NCBI GenBank assembly: GCA_037501455.1
Contig: CM074857.1
Span: forward strand, 107,975,501-108,039,500
From: Lantana camara
Taxonomy: Eukaryota; Streptophyta; Magnoliopsida; Lamiales; Verbenaceae
DNA length: 64,000 bases
Direction of reading: 5' to 3'
Below, piece by piece: positions 20,898-33,271 of this stretch (positions are counted from its first letter, which is position 1; each line of letters starts with the position of its first letter). A program made the position numbers and the translations under genes. The notes under the pieces are model-generated. The model had not been told where the DNA came from, did no database searches, and was given only the letters and a program-made list of their open reading frames with translations.

Positions 20898-21985
20898 TTT
20901 ACATTGAGGGCATGTGGTTTGTATTACTATATTCTTGTATAAATGTATGAAGAAGTTGTTTGCAATTGCATTATCTCTAGTCCAAAAGCCATGCATTCAA
21001 TCAAGAAAGCACACAAGCCTAATGTCTTGTCTATGTTGCTTAGCTCTCTTGGGCTTTTCCTTTGGAAAACGTGCAATTATAACAGGAAACTACGAAGGCT
21101 CTATTCTATACGAACCAACGAATGAGGGCTCATTGCCAACATTGTGGGCTAACAGCATGCCCTTTATGCGCCAGGTTTTACCTTAATTTTAAGGTAACAC
21201 CAGAACAACAAAAAAAGGAAGTGAACAATAAAGATCAGTTGATCAAAGAGCTTCTAACATATTGCGCATTCTTGTAGGAAGAAAATGATAGACTACAAGC
21301 CAAAGTCGATGAAGAGCTCACTAATGCATTGCAGAAAGAATATGAAAGCCTGGACGAAAAGGAGGAAACAGGCTTACAGATAGGCGAAAGCATAAATCCA
21401 CCACGACGAAGAGTAAATAGCCTTAGCCCAAAGAAGAGGCCAGCCCCCAAAAGCCCAAATCATGAAGCTGGCTAGTGGCTACTCCAAGACTCCAATATAA
21501 ACTAGTCGAACCAAGCTTGGCCTATAATACCTTACTCAAGCTCGAAAATTGTTAGTCTGGCTCGAGTTAGAGATTGAGCTCGCCCTTCTGTAACTTGAGA
21601 CCGACTCGTGCCTAGCTCGGGCTCAATCCGATTCGACTCAATGTAATATATAATATATATTAACAAAATTATATATATAATATATGATATGTATTTAATA
21701 TATTATTTAAATTTTAAATAACATAAGTATATAATAAAATTAATAGTTGCGTACATAATTATACATATATTATAAATCCAATATGTATTATACATATGTT
21801 ATATGTATATATAATATAAAAAATCTATATTAAAAATATTTAGTTCGATTAAATAAATATAATAACATTTTTAGTGAACCATTTTAATTTTACATATAAA
21901 AATATTTATATGATATATATCTCTCCTTCAAATCATGTACAATAAGTAGAAATTCGAAATAAAGAAACATCTAAATAAACAAACA
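20898..21985. other. Fucosidase 3' flank; unrecognised coiled-coil-like fragment; AT-rich tail
   Basis: Directly after the fucosidase comes what may be its 3' untranslated end. At 21276-21475 a plus-strand frame (ENDRLQAKVDEELTNALQKE, then INPPRRRVNSLSPKKRPAP) follows an in-frame tag that could be part of a gtag acceptor. It is charged and helix-like, then basic and proline-rich; I do not recognise it. From 21530 there is a ctcg-rich short repeat stretch (gctcgag, gctcggg), then AT-rich sequence to the duplicated block at about 21985. Confidence 0.35.
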
Positions 21986-23109
21986 ATAAAAATATTTGAA
22001 ACTATGTTATTACATAAAAAATATTTAAAGTGTATAATATTAATTTGTTCAAATAGTTCTAACTTTTAAGCATAAGTAATAGCTTATAACTTTCAAATAT
22101 ATTTAATAAATGAAAAGACATATATAAAAGAATATAGACAAAAACTTAAAAAAACATATAAAATGCCATATTAAATATATATTTTTTATTCCTTATATTG
22201 TTTATTTTTTAATATAATTTGTGATTTATTTGTAGTTTTTTTATGAAGTTTTGAATAACCTTTTTGTCATCATTCAAAATCTAAAAGTTATATTCACTTT
22301 CAAAACTATAACTTTTGCAACTAATTTTTTTGTATATTTTGAACCTCAATTCCATCATTTAAAATGAGAACGTTATTATTATTTTCTTTATTCCATAATC
22401 TTGAGAAATTGTAGCTTTTGATATATTATTATCATCAATTTTAGTATAATTACCTTGCACCAAATATTCATCTCTCAAAACCGTGGGTTTGACATATCAC
22501 CTTTTTCAATATTATCCTCTTTCTCAAATCTCCATCTTCTCCATAATTGTAATTTGATTTAATGAGTATTTCTATTTTGCTTTCTGTTGATACCTTGGAT
22601 TGTACTTTTTTAATTGCATTGCAGTTACCGCATGCAATTTTCAATTGATAATATCTACTATTCGATTTCAATGAAAAAACAAAACTTGTTGGATACTTGT
22701 AAACTAAGTTTCCTATAATATTTTGAGCTATATTCTCCTTAAACAATTAAAAGTGTTAGTAATTTAATTGTATAAAATATTAATAGAGCGTTTAATAATT
22801 AATTTATTTATAAAGTATTAAAGAAATAATATTTTATGAAAATTAATTAGACTCTCGATTGAGCAATTTATGTACTCCTCAAACAATATGATGTATAATA
22901 TTTAGTATCATTTTGTACCTATTATTAATTCAAAAATATACTTATTGATGGTTTGATATTTTTATATTACTTTGGTATAGGTTTTATATTTTCATCATTG
23001 CACTTTCAATAGGAAACACTCTTTTGAGATGTTTATATTGATATATTGTATTTTTTACACGTTTCTTATTAAAAGAAGGATTTGCTTCAATCCTTTCAGT
23101 CTCTCTTGA

Positions 23110-23146
<37 letters not shown>

Positions 23147-23224
23147 AACAAACTATAACTAATATTATTCATTTTGCACAATTTATACGTTCAATCATAT
23201 TCCATTTTGTCTATCTCTCCGATA
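21985..23224. repeat. AT-rich flank of LINE copy 2, duplicated at window start
   Basis: The first 290 bp match window positions 1-250 in order and spacing. The part from about 22280 to 23200 has no counterpart there, so it is an insertion here or a deletion there. It includes a 92-codon minus-strand frame (22468-22746, with KYPTSFVFSLKSNSRYY and a CGNC pair) that I cannot assign. Confidence 0.5.
23114..23144. repeat. (AT)n microsatellite
   Basis: About 14 AT dinucleotides inside the insert that distinguishes LINE copy 2 flank from copy 1 flank. Confidence 0.95.
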
Positions 23225-23402
23225 TATATATAGATGTAATGAAGCAATCCAACACAGGAAAAGTAGTCTCAAGCTAAGAGTCATCTAGTTTTGTCGGCAG
23301 AGCATCCCAAACGGAGTAACCTTCTTAAACCTTGTGACTTATCCTCTCTAATTTATCCGCCATCATGTTTCATTCTCTCCAGATTTATTTGATCCAAGTT
23401 TC

Positions 23403-23627
23403 TCAAGACCTTTCAAGTAAACTTCGCCAATCAAATATTACATTTCTCATTATTTGATTTTCAATATCCTTCGTCGTTATCCATTTCACGATCGTCTCTA
23501 AACCAATCTCCACATTAATCTTCAAAAAGCGCCTATCCCAAGTTAGTGTTAATCCTTTAGTTAAGCCCAATAACTCTGCTACATTATTGAAACTATACCA
23601 AGATTCATAGTATATCCTAGCACTCAT
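23403..23627 (-). pseudogene. LINE RNase H-like region fragment
   Basis: Longest preserved minus-strand frame of LINE copy 2. Residues resemble the RNase H region at the end of plant LINE ORF2 proteins: an acidic-residue helix region followed by KWITTKDIENQIMRNVIFDW. Frames on both sides are broken. Confidence 0.65.
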
Positions 23628-26447
23628 CTTCAGTTTTCATCTCGAATGACGCCCCTAGCCAAGCGTTGTTGGTGTGATTATAAAAGCGTCCAACCGAGTT
23701 TATTTTTACCCACCACTTCTCGGGTTTATTCCATGGCAACTGAGTGTAGATTTTCTTTTGCCTGTATTTTTTGTCCTCACTAATTAGTACTAAGAACTCA
23801 GATAACTCTTTTATGTGGCGAAGAGTGACTCATCTAAGATTCATAACATTTTGATAGCTCCATCAGTTCCATGCTTTCCAAAGATTCTAGAGAGTCAAAA
23901 TCAAGACAACCCACCCACGATATTCTAGGAGCATATTGCTCAAAATTTTGTTGTTAAAGCTCTCTTTGAGCCCGTCTGACACTAGCAAGCCACAAAGATT
24001 TCATCAAGTTTGTGTATCAATAATCTTGTCCCACACCTGGAGTGCGAGCGGAAAACTTCTCAGCACGTGGTCCACATACTCATATCCTGTACAACAGTGC
24101 ATACATTCATCATTTTGACCAAATTTTCTATCATACTTCAATACATTCATGAGAAAGCTATCATATTGGAAAAACTACAGAAAAATCATGAACTTTTGGG
24201 GGCAGGGTAATTTCCAAGTTCATTTTCAATTTTTCGTCTCGCATGTCTCATCTGACACCATAAGCAGAGTATAGTCATTTTATAGGAGAATTTATCTTTA
24301 GTTTACCCAGTGCAGACTCACTTATCTATGTTATTATGTAGCATGATTAGGATACAAAGTATCTCATTAAACACCTCCTTGGGCAGTATTGTTTTCAATT
24401 TATCCATGTTTTAGTTTTTATGTGCGTCAATGAGATTACATACAATAAGTTCTTTATCCTCCCCATGAATGTTATCTCCAAATATGTCCGCTAGTTTGAC
24501 TTGTGATAACCATCTATCATTCCATAAAGATGTCCTTTCACCGTTCCCGATCCTCCATTTACAAAATGGTTCCACCATCCAAACGTTTCTAACTATCCCC
24601 TTTCATGCTCAGGAAGCCAGAAGTTGGGGCTTATGTTCAAGAATGTCATCCCCTTTTAAATATTTTTTTCTTATGTATCCAGTTTCACACTTTCGTCTCC
24701 TTGTGAGCATTCTCCATCCCATTTAGCGAGTATCACTATATTTTCTTTGGACTTCTCTAAGACCCAATTTTCCTTCTCGCTTCTTTCTAGTCACCTTCTT
24801 CCACCCTACAAGATGAGTCAGTTTCCTTGTCATATGAGTAGCCTAAAAAAAGTTATATCTAATTTGATCAAGTCTTTTTACGTGTGATTGGAGAACCAAT
24901 TTGTGTGCATGTAGTAGATGGGGATTGAGCTCGTAATGCAAATAATAAGTGTTATTCATCCGACAAGGTTGTCGTTTTGGCTTTCTATCCCAGAGGCGTC
25001 TTTCAACTCTCTTAATCACAATCGAAAAATATTCATTATAGTTTCGGCCAAAGTTCTTCCGTACCCCCAAATAATTCTTTAAGTTGTCTGTACTTTATAT
25101 GCTCAAAATTCTAGTAACCTGTTGCTTTAAATCATTTGACATATAAGGTGTAAACAACAAATGTTATTTGCTGAAATTTAATTTGAGATCCAACACCTTG
25201 TGAAATGCTTTGCTGAAATTTAATTTGAGATCCAACACCTTGTGAAATGCCTCAACCACACTGTGAATGCACTTCGTCCTATCCACGTTAGCTTTAGCTC
25301 CCAATATTATATTATTCGTAGAAAGCAAGTGTGAGATATGAGGGTCTCTCTAACATATCGTAATTAGCTTCCAGTGTCCGACTGAAATGACAATCATATA
25401 CGTAAGTTGTTCCATGCAGAGTACAAACAAATAAGGCGAGAGTGATTGTCTTATATAATGCCACACATCCATACAGCCTCCGTTGGTTCACCATTCCATA
25501 AAATCTCTGGTTATATCCCCTTCATTCTGCTTATACTGATATTTATGATTTTCTTCGGGAATTTGAAGAAAGTTAAAGTTCTCTTAGAAAGTACCACCAG
25601 ACTTTGTCGTACGCCTTTTAAAGATTCAAGTTAAGCACCATACCCATTTTTTTGTTTTTTGAATGATGTACCATTCGTAACACTTCTTGAAGTATCAAGA
25701 TATTGTAATGGGTAACTCGGCCGGGAATGAAACTATTCTGGTTTGGGCTCACAATTTATTTAATATAGGGCTTAAACGAAGTATAATTATCTTTATGATC
25801 ATTTTGATCAATACGTTAGCTATTTTGATTTGGGCTCACAATTTATTTTATAAACGGCTTAAATAAAGTATAATCATCTTGGTGATCTTTTAGAGTAATA
25901 CGTTACACAACGTAATGGGCTGAATCTCTTTTATTTTTCTAGAGAATTAACTTTTGAAATCAGATAAATAAACGTTTGTTAAGCCTTATTGGGAATTAAT
26001 TCTCTCTCCATACAATCATTGATGAATTTCACCACTACGTCTCCTACTATATCCTAATAGGTTTGAAAAATATAGGCTTAGAACCATCTACTTCCAGCAC
26101 TTCGTACGGGTGCATGCTATTCACTACTCTCAAGATTTTCTCATTTGAGATCGTTCTTGCCAAGTTATTTTTTCACTGCCACATTAGGGTTCGTTGGTGC
26201 AAGCTAATACCAAGACTCATCACCTCTTCGATAGTATTTCCACTGAATAGTACGTAGTACTCTCAAGTGTATTGCTTTAGTTGATCATTATTTGTTACCC
26301 ATTCATCGCCTATTATGAGAGCATTTATCTAGTTCCTCTTTCTTCTCATTATGGTTGAGAGATGAAAGGGACGTTTATTTTTATCCCTGAATTGGAGCTA
26401 ATTAACTCTTGACTCTTAAAACTAAATAATATCTTCTTATTGCAGTA

Positions 26448-26452
26448 GTTTG
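26448..26452. repeat. Copia A target-site duplication, left
   Basis: gtttg, repeated exactly at 41523-41527 next to the other LTR. Confidence 0.9.
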
Positions 26453-28191
26453 TGTTGGAAAACAGAAATCAGAAAGCAGCGGAAATTTAAAAATTTTCCA
26501 ACAAAAGGATCGAAACTCGCAATCATGAATCCAAATTCGTAGAGATTAGAAACTTACTTTTCAATAATCTTTCTTGAAGCGTTTCAAGCCACCCAAGAAC
26601 GCTCTTCTCGTGGCTTGATCCCCTCTCATTGGTAAAACTCGAATCTTTAAAAACTTCTAACTTGAAGCTCTCTAGAGATAGTCCACCAACTTGATTACAA
26701 TCTAACTAGTAAGGATGCTAGTTCTCTAGTTAGTGTTTAGGCTTAACCTAGGGTTTATTTTATCTTGGAAAAAGGATGGTGTTCAACACATGAACGAAAA
26801 GAAATTATCAATCACTCTGTAAGGGGAGCTTGGGCACCCCTATATATAATACAGAAAGGGGCGGCCGAACCTAGTCCTTATGTACTAAGGATTTGGTCCC
26901 TCTCTCTCTTATTACTTGATCATCAAGTAGTTCCAAACTTTGACTTTGAATTCTAATTCAAATCAACTTTTAAGAGAGCTAAAAATATCCAAACTCCTTT
27001 TGGATAATATTATACTTTATTTATTAATTAATAAATAAATAACTTATTTATCTAATTAATTAATTCATAATTAATTAAATAGATTAATTTCTCCAAAATA
27101 AGGCTTTCATTTTAATTTAAAATTAAAGCAAAGTTTATTAAATAATTAACACATTAATTATTTAACACATACAATATATATAGATATACACGTGTGAGAC
27201 ACATGTCCCAAGGACACGTGCCACTCACCAGACCCACACGTGTGATTCACATGTGTGGAACCCTCTCGGCATGATCAACTCGTTTAATCATTTTAAAGCC
27301 TGAACTCATGTAACCAAGTTGTTGTGTGTGACCCTTTAGGTTCTCAATTCAATTAGCAGTGACCCTGATTAATTAATTCACTAATTAATTAATCAGTCCA
27401 CAGATTAAACGACCATAGTCTAGCAACAGGTGTTTAACCCCTAGGTGAATTGGAATGTCTCGATTCGACAGAACCTTTAAGTCATTGATTCATGTGAGAT
27501 ACAATCCTCCTACTTACTATCTCTCAACCAAGATCTAGGGTAAGGGAATAATCAGAACCCTAATAATCTGGTCTTAAAGTTAAGTGCATTTCATATCCAT
27601 TTGAAATCAATCCAAGAAACCCTTTTCTTGATGTCTTGATCTACTGCCTTGGCCAAGGACTCCATATGGCATATGAATGACTTACACAATAAGAGATCAC
27701 CTTGCAAATGCAAGTGTAGGTCCTTTCTTGATTCTCATTCACTTTCATGAATCACTTGTGCAGCCCCAGCATAAGCCTTGAATCAGTTATCTAAGGAGAC
27801 ACCCTTTAAAGCTTATACCTAAGCCTACAGAGTTAACTCACAAAGTGACATGGAACCTCAAGTCTAAGGATCAATTAATCACATCAATGACTCGTGGGAT
27901 ATTTCCTAATCTGGAAGTTTCCATTTCCTGAAATAGAAACTTCCTTTCCCATTTATGAATCTTCTCACACGGGGCAACTCAGTGAACTTACTTATGGAAG
28001 TAAGCACCCTCATGTATCACGCACGTATCAACTATACACTTTGCACCTCCATGAAACAAGGTGGTCCTTCTTAAGGGCGTGATCCCACAAGCAAGCCTTA
28101 AAGGAGTCAGGTTGACACTCCCACTATCTGTAGGACTCATCGGCTTGGAGTATTTTACTAATCATGACTTATGTGATATAGGGCTCGTTTC
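26453..28191 (-). repeat. Copia A 3' LTR, left segment
   Basis: Left 1.74 kb of the 3' LTR, interrupted at 28191 by the chromovirus and continued at 33818-34030. It holds a TATA-like tatatataat at 26841-26850 (element promoter on the minus strand) and a cacgtg-type cluster at about 27186-27262. Confidence 0.9.
28187..28191. repeat. Chromovirus target-site duplication, left
   Basis: gtttc, repeated at 33813-33817. The uninterrupted right LTR of copia A has a single atttc at the same place (41306-41310). Confidence 0.9.
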
Positions 28192-28732
28192 TGTAAGATT
28201 AAAATTCAATATAACAGATATTTTGAGAAGATTAACTGGAAATTGTATTAATGAAACAGTAACTTGCATAACAAAGAGAAACAGAGTATTGGGTTGAGAA
28301 AAGAAGTAAGAACAAGGGAAGAGCTAGGACTCTACTAATTGCTTGAATGAAAAGAAACAAACTCCACAACCTAATAACGTGCTCCCCCTCCTCTCAACCT
28401 ACTGCACTAACAGACACAAAAAAGAGAATAATCCAGCTGAACAAATCTCCATCGCAATCAGCACACACTGGTCCCCTCCAAACCGTTAACTCCAGTTCTT
28501 TTCTTGACCCTTGGATGAGTCCAGATCAACGGTGGTGACAGCTCCTTCATCAGAATAACTCCCAGCCTTTGGATCGGCATCAATATCATGAACGGTCAGG
28601 ATCTCCTTTGTTTTAGTTGAGACGACGCCGTTTCCAACCTTTTTAAAACCAATCCTACGGTTCTGATATAACGTAATCCAACGGCCCTCGTTTTCCCAAT
28701 CCTTTACCGCCAAATTCAAAAAGGATATTACA
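28192..28732 (-). repeat. Chromovirus 3' LTR
   Basis: 541 bp; on the plus strand begins tgtaagatt and ends atattaca. It contains the last part of the polyprotein frame (stop at 28486-28488). Confidence 0.95.
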
Positions 28733-31700
28733 TTACCCTCCCCTGATTGAGATCCTTGTCCACAAGGATCAGATTTCGGAAATTTCTTGAGCACATCATT
28801 ATAATCCTCCCAAGTAGCTTGTTCTGGTGTAGAATGGACCCACTGAATCAACAGCTGAGCTACGGGCCTGTTATTTCTTGGCACAATTCTCCTTTCTAAC
28901 ACAGCAGCTGGAAAGATTTTGTAAGTTCCATCTTCGGCTAACTCTGGCAATTCCACACAAGTGACTCTTTTGGATCCTATTTTCTTCTTAAGTAATGAAA
29001 CATGAAAAACAGGATGAATTGCACTGCTGATTGGGAGATCAAGTCTGTAAGCAACTTTCCCCACCTTGGCCACTACTTCATATGGACCATAGTACTTTGG
29101 AGCTAACTTCATATTTCGTCGCAATACTAGAGATGTTTGCCTGTATGGTTGAAGCTTAAGATATACCATATCTCCTACTTCAAAACTCCTCTCAGATCTG
29201 TTCTTGTCTGCATAATGTTTCATACGATTCTGTGCAGATTCCAAATTCTCCTTTAAGATTGCATTAAACTTCACTCTTTCTTCCAAAAAATTACTGACAG
29301 CTATGCTCAACTTCTCCTGATATGGTCCTAAGATATTCTTGTCTGGTTTGCACCCATACAGAGCCTCATATGGTGTTACCTTTAAGCTGGTATGAAAATT
29401 TGTGTTATACCAGTACTCCGCTAAAGGTAAACACTTCTTCCACAACTTGGGTTTGAGATGGCACATGCACCTAAGATAGGTTTCAAGGCACTGGTTTACC
29501 CTTTCAGTTTGTCCATCAGATTGAGGGTGGTAGGCTGTGGACATGGCCAAACTAATTCCCAACACCTTACATAATTCCTTCCAGAACTGACTTGTAAAAA
29601 TTTTATCTCTGTCAGAGACAATGGAATGTGGTAACCCATGTAATTTGTAAACATTATCAATGAATACTCTTGCCACAGTTTCAGCAGTAAACGGATGAGA
29701 TAGAGATATGAAATGAGCATACTTACTAAATCTATCCACCACCACAAAAATAACATTTCTTCCTTCAGAATGTGGTAACCCTTCAATGAAGTCCATAGAA
29801 ATATGCACCCAAGCCTGATCTGGGATTGGTAAGGGCTGAAGCAATCCTGGATACTTGATGTTTTCATGCTTAGACCTCTGACAGACATCACATTCTTTAA
29901 TCCATAACTCCACATCTTGTTTGAGCTTAGGCCAAGAAAACATAGATTTTACTCTCTGAATGGTGCCTACCATTCCAGAATGACCCCCTAAGTAGGTGTC
30001 ATGTAAAGTTTTAATGATTCTCTGTCTTATTTGGGCATTATTCCCTACACAAATTTTGCCTTTCTTTCTCAGTAAACCCCCACTCCACTTGTACTCAGGA
30101 AAAGCTTCATTATCAACAGATTTAGCTTGCAAAATTTGGGTAAATATAGGATCATTAACATATGATTCACTTACTTCAGTTACCCAACTAGGAACCACTG
30201 AAGTAATCATCTTACAAAGCTCCTCTGGATGATTAACTCTTGACAAAGCATCTGCTGCTTTATTTTCAGACCCTTTCTTGTAATGAACCTCATAATCATA
30301 TCCCAGGAGTTTAGAAATCCATCTCTGTTGTAGAGTTGTGCCCAACCTTTGTTCTAACATATATTTCAAGCTTTGTTGGTCTGATTTGATGATAAAATGA
30401 TTGCCCTGTAAATAATGCTTCCATTTATTAATGGCCAACAACACAGCTAGAAACTCCTTCTCATACACAGAAAGCCCTCTATTCTTTTCCCCTAAAGCTT
30501 TGCTCAAATAAGCTATGGGCCTGCCTTGTTGCATTAGTACTGCCCCAATACCTCCATCGCTAGCATCAGTTTCCAGTACAAAAGTCTTCTTGAAATCTGG
30601 TAAAATCAATACAGGAGCAGTTGTGACAGCTTGTTTCAATCTGTCAAAAGCAATAGTGGCATCATCATTCCACTTAAAGCAATCTTTCCTCAACAAATCA
30701 GTCAGTGGCTTGCTGATTAAGCCATAGTTTTGTATGAATTTTCTATAATAACCTGTAAGTCCCAAAAATCCTCTCAATTCTTTCACAGATTTAGGCATAG
30801 GCCATTGGATCATACTCTGGATTTTCTCAGGATCAGTAGAAACCCCTTCTTTGGATATGATGTGTCCCAAATATTCCACACTTTCCTTGCCAAAGCTGCA
30901 TTTGCTTTTCTTTACATATAACTGATGTTGTTGTAAAATTTCCAGAACAGTTTTCAGATGTGAGATGTGATCACCCCAACTCTTGCTATAAACTAAGATA
31001 TCATCAAAGAAGACTAAGATATACTTTCTAAGGAATGGAAAGAATACCTGATTCATCAAGGATTGAAAGGTGGATGGGGCATTACAAAGACCAAATGGCA
31101 TCACTAAAAACTCATAGTGACCATTGTGAGTGATAAAACTAGTCTTAGGTATGTCTTCATCTCTCATTCTAATTTGAAAATATCCAGATCTGAGATCAAT
31201 TTTTGAGAAATACCTGGCACCATGTAGCTCATCCAACAATTCATCAATAACTGGAATTGGAAAATTGTGCTTAACTGTCAATGTGTTTAGATATCTGTAG
31301 TCCACACACATTCTCCATGATCCATCTTTTTTTTTTACCAGTAAAACAGGTGATGCAAAAGGACTCTGACTAGGCTGTATGATTCCTTCCTTAAGCATCC
31401 CTCTCACCAATTCCTCAATCTCATTTTTTTGTGAATGTGAATACCTATAAGGAAACTGCTTCTTGGGTACAGCATCCGGTTTCAATTCAATCTGATGCTC
31501 TATGTTTCTCCTTGGAGGAAGTGATTTTGGTTCTTCAAAAACCCCAGCAAATTGATCCAATAATTCCTTCAAACCCTCCCCTTGCATTTCTTCTTCCACT
31601 GATGTAATTGTTAATGAAAAAACCTGCTCACAACAACCAGCACTACCCTCATCCATCAATTCATTCCATTCTTCTATTGTGAGATATTTCAGTTCAGCAG

Positions 31701-33237
31701 TTTTTGTTAGAGATTGTAACTTAACTCTCTCTTCTCCCTTGGATATGGTTACACTTTTATCCTTGTAATCCAAGTGTATAGGTGTGTGATCATTCAACCA
31801 GTCCCCACCTAGCAGCATACCATAACCTCCCAGATCCAGTATTCTAACAGGAAACTTGAATTCATGCCCTTGCATTTTCCACTTTAAATCTGGAAACATA
31901 GTATCACTGATCAATCTCTTCCCATTTGCCATCCTTACCCTCACTGGACTAGCAGGTTCAATTTTACTTTTCAGTTTTTTTGCCAATTGTTCATCTACAA
32001 AGCAAGAAGATGCTCCACAATCAATCATCATTCTTACCTCCATTCCCTCAATTAGCCCCTCCATCTTAAACATATGAGAGTTTTGTTGTGATGCTAGGGA
32101 ATGCACAGCTATAGTCACATCCTCTGTGTTATCTGTAGCTTCTCCCTCATCAGGTGGTTCCTCTATTTCCCAGTCTTCTTCCGGAATAATGATGAACAGC
32201 TGCTTCTGAGTACACTTGTGGCCCGGTGTGTACATCTCATCACAATTATAGCATAGGTTTTTGTCTCTCCTAGCCCTCATCTCAGCCGCTGTGAGGAATT
32301 TCCTCTGCATTGGAAAGTTTTTATTGCCTTGTATCCCCTTGTTACTAGCATTCCAACTTTTCACAGGACTATTTTGAAAACTCTGCTTCACCTGCTGTTT
32401 AACTTGATGGATATGCTTAACTCCTCCATTTGCTCTAGCCAATAGAGCATCTACAGCAGCCTCATGACTCTTAGCATAACTAACAGCATCACTCAATTGT
32501 TGAGGTTTATGTGCAAAAACTGCAGCCTTAATTTCTTCTTTGAGGCCACAAACAAACGCAGCGATGAAGTAGTCTTCGGTTAAATTCTTACAGAACAGCA
32601 ATAACTGGGATTTAAGTTCCTCAAATTTGACCAAGTAATCTTCCACAGTGCCCGTTTGCTTTAAATTATGGAACTCCCCCACTATCAACTGTCTATCCCC
32701 CACATCAAACCTCTTTAAGACCTCTTCAATCAACTGATCCCATTCCAGATTTGGTTTAGTTTCAATCAGATTCTGTAACCACGTCTCAGCTACCCCAGAA
32801 AAGTAAATAGATGATAGAATGACCCTTTCATGATCAGGAACAGTAGGTAACAACTGAAAATACTTTTGTGCCTTTCTTACCCAACTTCTAGGACTAGAAC
32901 CATCAAAGCTAGGAAAATCGATGTACTTATGAGATGTAGAATTACCTCCATAGCTGCTCTGGGAATGCATCTCTGTTTGGGTGGAATTAATAGATGCATA
33001 TCCTCCTTCCTTCTCCTTCAAAGCTGATAATCCATCACCAAGTACAGACTTATTCCTATTATATTTTTGTACCTGATCTGCTATTGCCCCCATTTGCATT
33101 GTCAGCTTCTCCAAAGCTTCAGACACGCCATCAAACCTCTCATTCATATTTTTTTCAGACGCCACCCGCATGGCTTTCTCCTCAATCAACGATCCTTTGA
33201 GTTCTTGTAAATCTTTAGAACGCAATCCATCTGCCAT
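28486..33237 (-). CDS. Chromovirus gag-pol polyprotein
   Basis: One uninterrupted frame of 1583 codons from the ATG at 33235-33237 (MADGLRSKDL). The frame is also open upstream through the primer site but has no ATG there. Approximate order: coiled-coil start (10-75), gag core (95-290, FPSFDGSSPRSWVRKAQKYF), zinc-knuckle-like CYNCDEMYTPGHKC (about 325), protease IDCGASSCFV (about 405; DCGA for the usual DSGA), RT with YRYLNTLTVKHNFPIP and catalytic FFDDIL (about 740), RNase H TDASDGG (about 890), integrase zinc finger GGHSGM to CDVCQRSK (about 1080-1130), integrase Asp residues in SMDFIEG and VSDRDK (about 1150 and 1210), and a chromodomain-like AVLERRIVPRNNRP to QATWEDY (about 1445-1495). 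The last 80 or so codons lie inside the 3' LTR. All key residues appear intact, so it may be functional. Confidence 0.95.
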   Translation of the reverse strand: MADGLRSKDLQELKGSLIEEKAMRVASEKNMNERFDGVSEALEKLTMQMGAIADQVQKYNRNKSVLGDGLSALKEKEGGYASINSTQTEMHSQSSYGGNSTSHKYIDFPSFDGSSPRSWVRKAQKYFQLLPTVPDHERVILSSIYFSGVAETWLQNLIETKPNLEWDQLIEEVLKRFDVGDRQLIVGEFHNLKQTGTVEDYLVKFEELKSQLLLFCKNLTEDYFIAAFVCGLKEEIKAAVFAHKPQQLSDAVSYAKSHEAAVDALLARANGGVKHIHQVKQQVKQSFQNSPVKSWNASNKGIQGNKNFPMQRKFLTAAEMRARRDKNLCYNCDEMYTPGHKCTQKQLFIIIPEEDWEIEEPPDEGEATDNTEDVTIAVHSLASQQNSHMFKMEGLIEGMEVRMMIDCGASSCFVDEQLAKKLKSKIEPASPVRVRMANGKRLISDTMFPDLKWKMQGHEFKFPVRILDLGGYGMLLGGDWLNDHTPIHLDYKDKSVTISKGEERVKLQSLTKTAELKYLTIEEWNELMDEGSAGCCEQVFSLTITSVEEEMQGEGLKELLDQFAGVFEEPKSLPPRRNIEHQIELKPDAVPKKQFPYRYSHSQKNEIEELVRGMLKEGIIQPSQSPFASPVLLVKKKDGSWRMCVDYRYLNTLTVKHNFPIPVIDELLDELHGARYFSKIDLRSGYFQIRMRDEDIPKTSFITHNGHYEFLVMPFGLCNAPSTFQSLMNQVFFPFLRKYILVFFDDILVYSKSWGDHISHLKTVLEILQQHQLYVKKSKCSFGKESVEYLGHIISKEGVSTDPEKIQSMIQWPMPKSVKELRGFLGLTGYYRKFIQNYGLISKPLTDLLRKDCFKWNDDATIAFDRLKQAVTTAPVLILPDFKKTFVLETDASDGGIGAVLMQQGRPIAYLSKALGEKNRGLSVYEKEFLAVLLAINKWKHYLQGNHFIIKSDQQSLKYMLEQRLGTTLQQRWISKLLGYDYEVHYKKGSENKAADALSRVNHPEELCKMITSVVPSWVTEVSESYVNDPIFTQILQAKSVDNEAFPEYKWSGGLLRKKGKICVGNNAQIRQRIIKTLHDTYLGGHSGMVGTIQRVKSMFSWPKLKQDVELWIKECDVCQRSKHENIKYPGLLQPLPIPDQAWVHISMDFIEGLPHSEGRNVIFVVVDRFSKYAHFISLSHPFTAETVARVFIDNVYKLHGLPHSIVSDRDKIFTSQFWKELCKVLGISLAMSTAYHPQSDGQTERVNQCLETYLRCMCHLKPKLWKKCLPLAEYWYNTNFHTSLKVTPYEALYGCKPDKNILGPYQEKLSIAVSNFLEERVKFNAILKENLESAQNRMKHYADKNRSERSFEVGDMVYLKLQPYRQTSLVLRRNMKLAPKYYGPYEVVAKVGKVAYRLDLPISSAIHPVFHVSLLKKKIGSKRVTCVELPELAEDGTYKIFPAAVLERRIVPRNNRPVAQLLIQWVHSTPEQATWEDYNDVLKKFPKSDPCGQGSQSGEGNVISFLNLAVKDWENEGRWITLYQNRRIGFKKVGNGVVSTKTKEILTVHDIDADPKAGSYSDEGAVTTVDLDSSKGQEKNWS

Positions 33238-33271
33238 GGCCGTAAGGAATCGCCTGGCTCTTGATACCAAA

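Larger units (their letters stand above)
23225..26452 (-). mobile_element. Decayed LINE, copy 2, main part
   Basis: Same minus-strand LINE family as 250-3480, colinear with it over most of its length. A 74-codon minus frame at 23403-23627 reads like the C-terminal RNase H-type region of plant LINEs (NNVAELLGLTKGLTLTWDRR, ETIVKWITTKDIENQIMRN). The catalytic box near 25295-25325 has decayed to HLLSTNN where copy 1 still has HLLFVDD. The element is cut at 26452 by copia A and resumes at 41523. A short local repeat (gctgaaatttaatttgagat twice, 25171-25240) is also present. Confidence 0.8.

Noticed and set aside
22468..22746. 92-codon minus-strand frame with a CGNC pair
   Set aside because: No recognisable domain, AT-rich context and no homologue in the other LINE flank; insufficient support for a gene.
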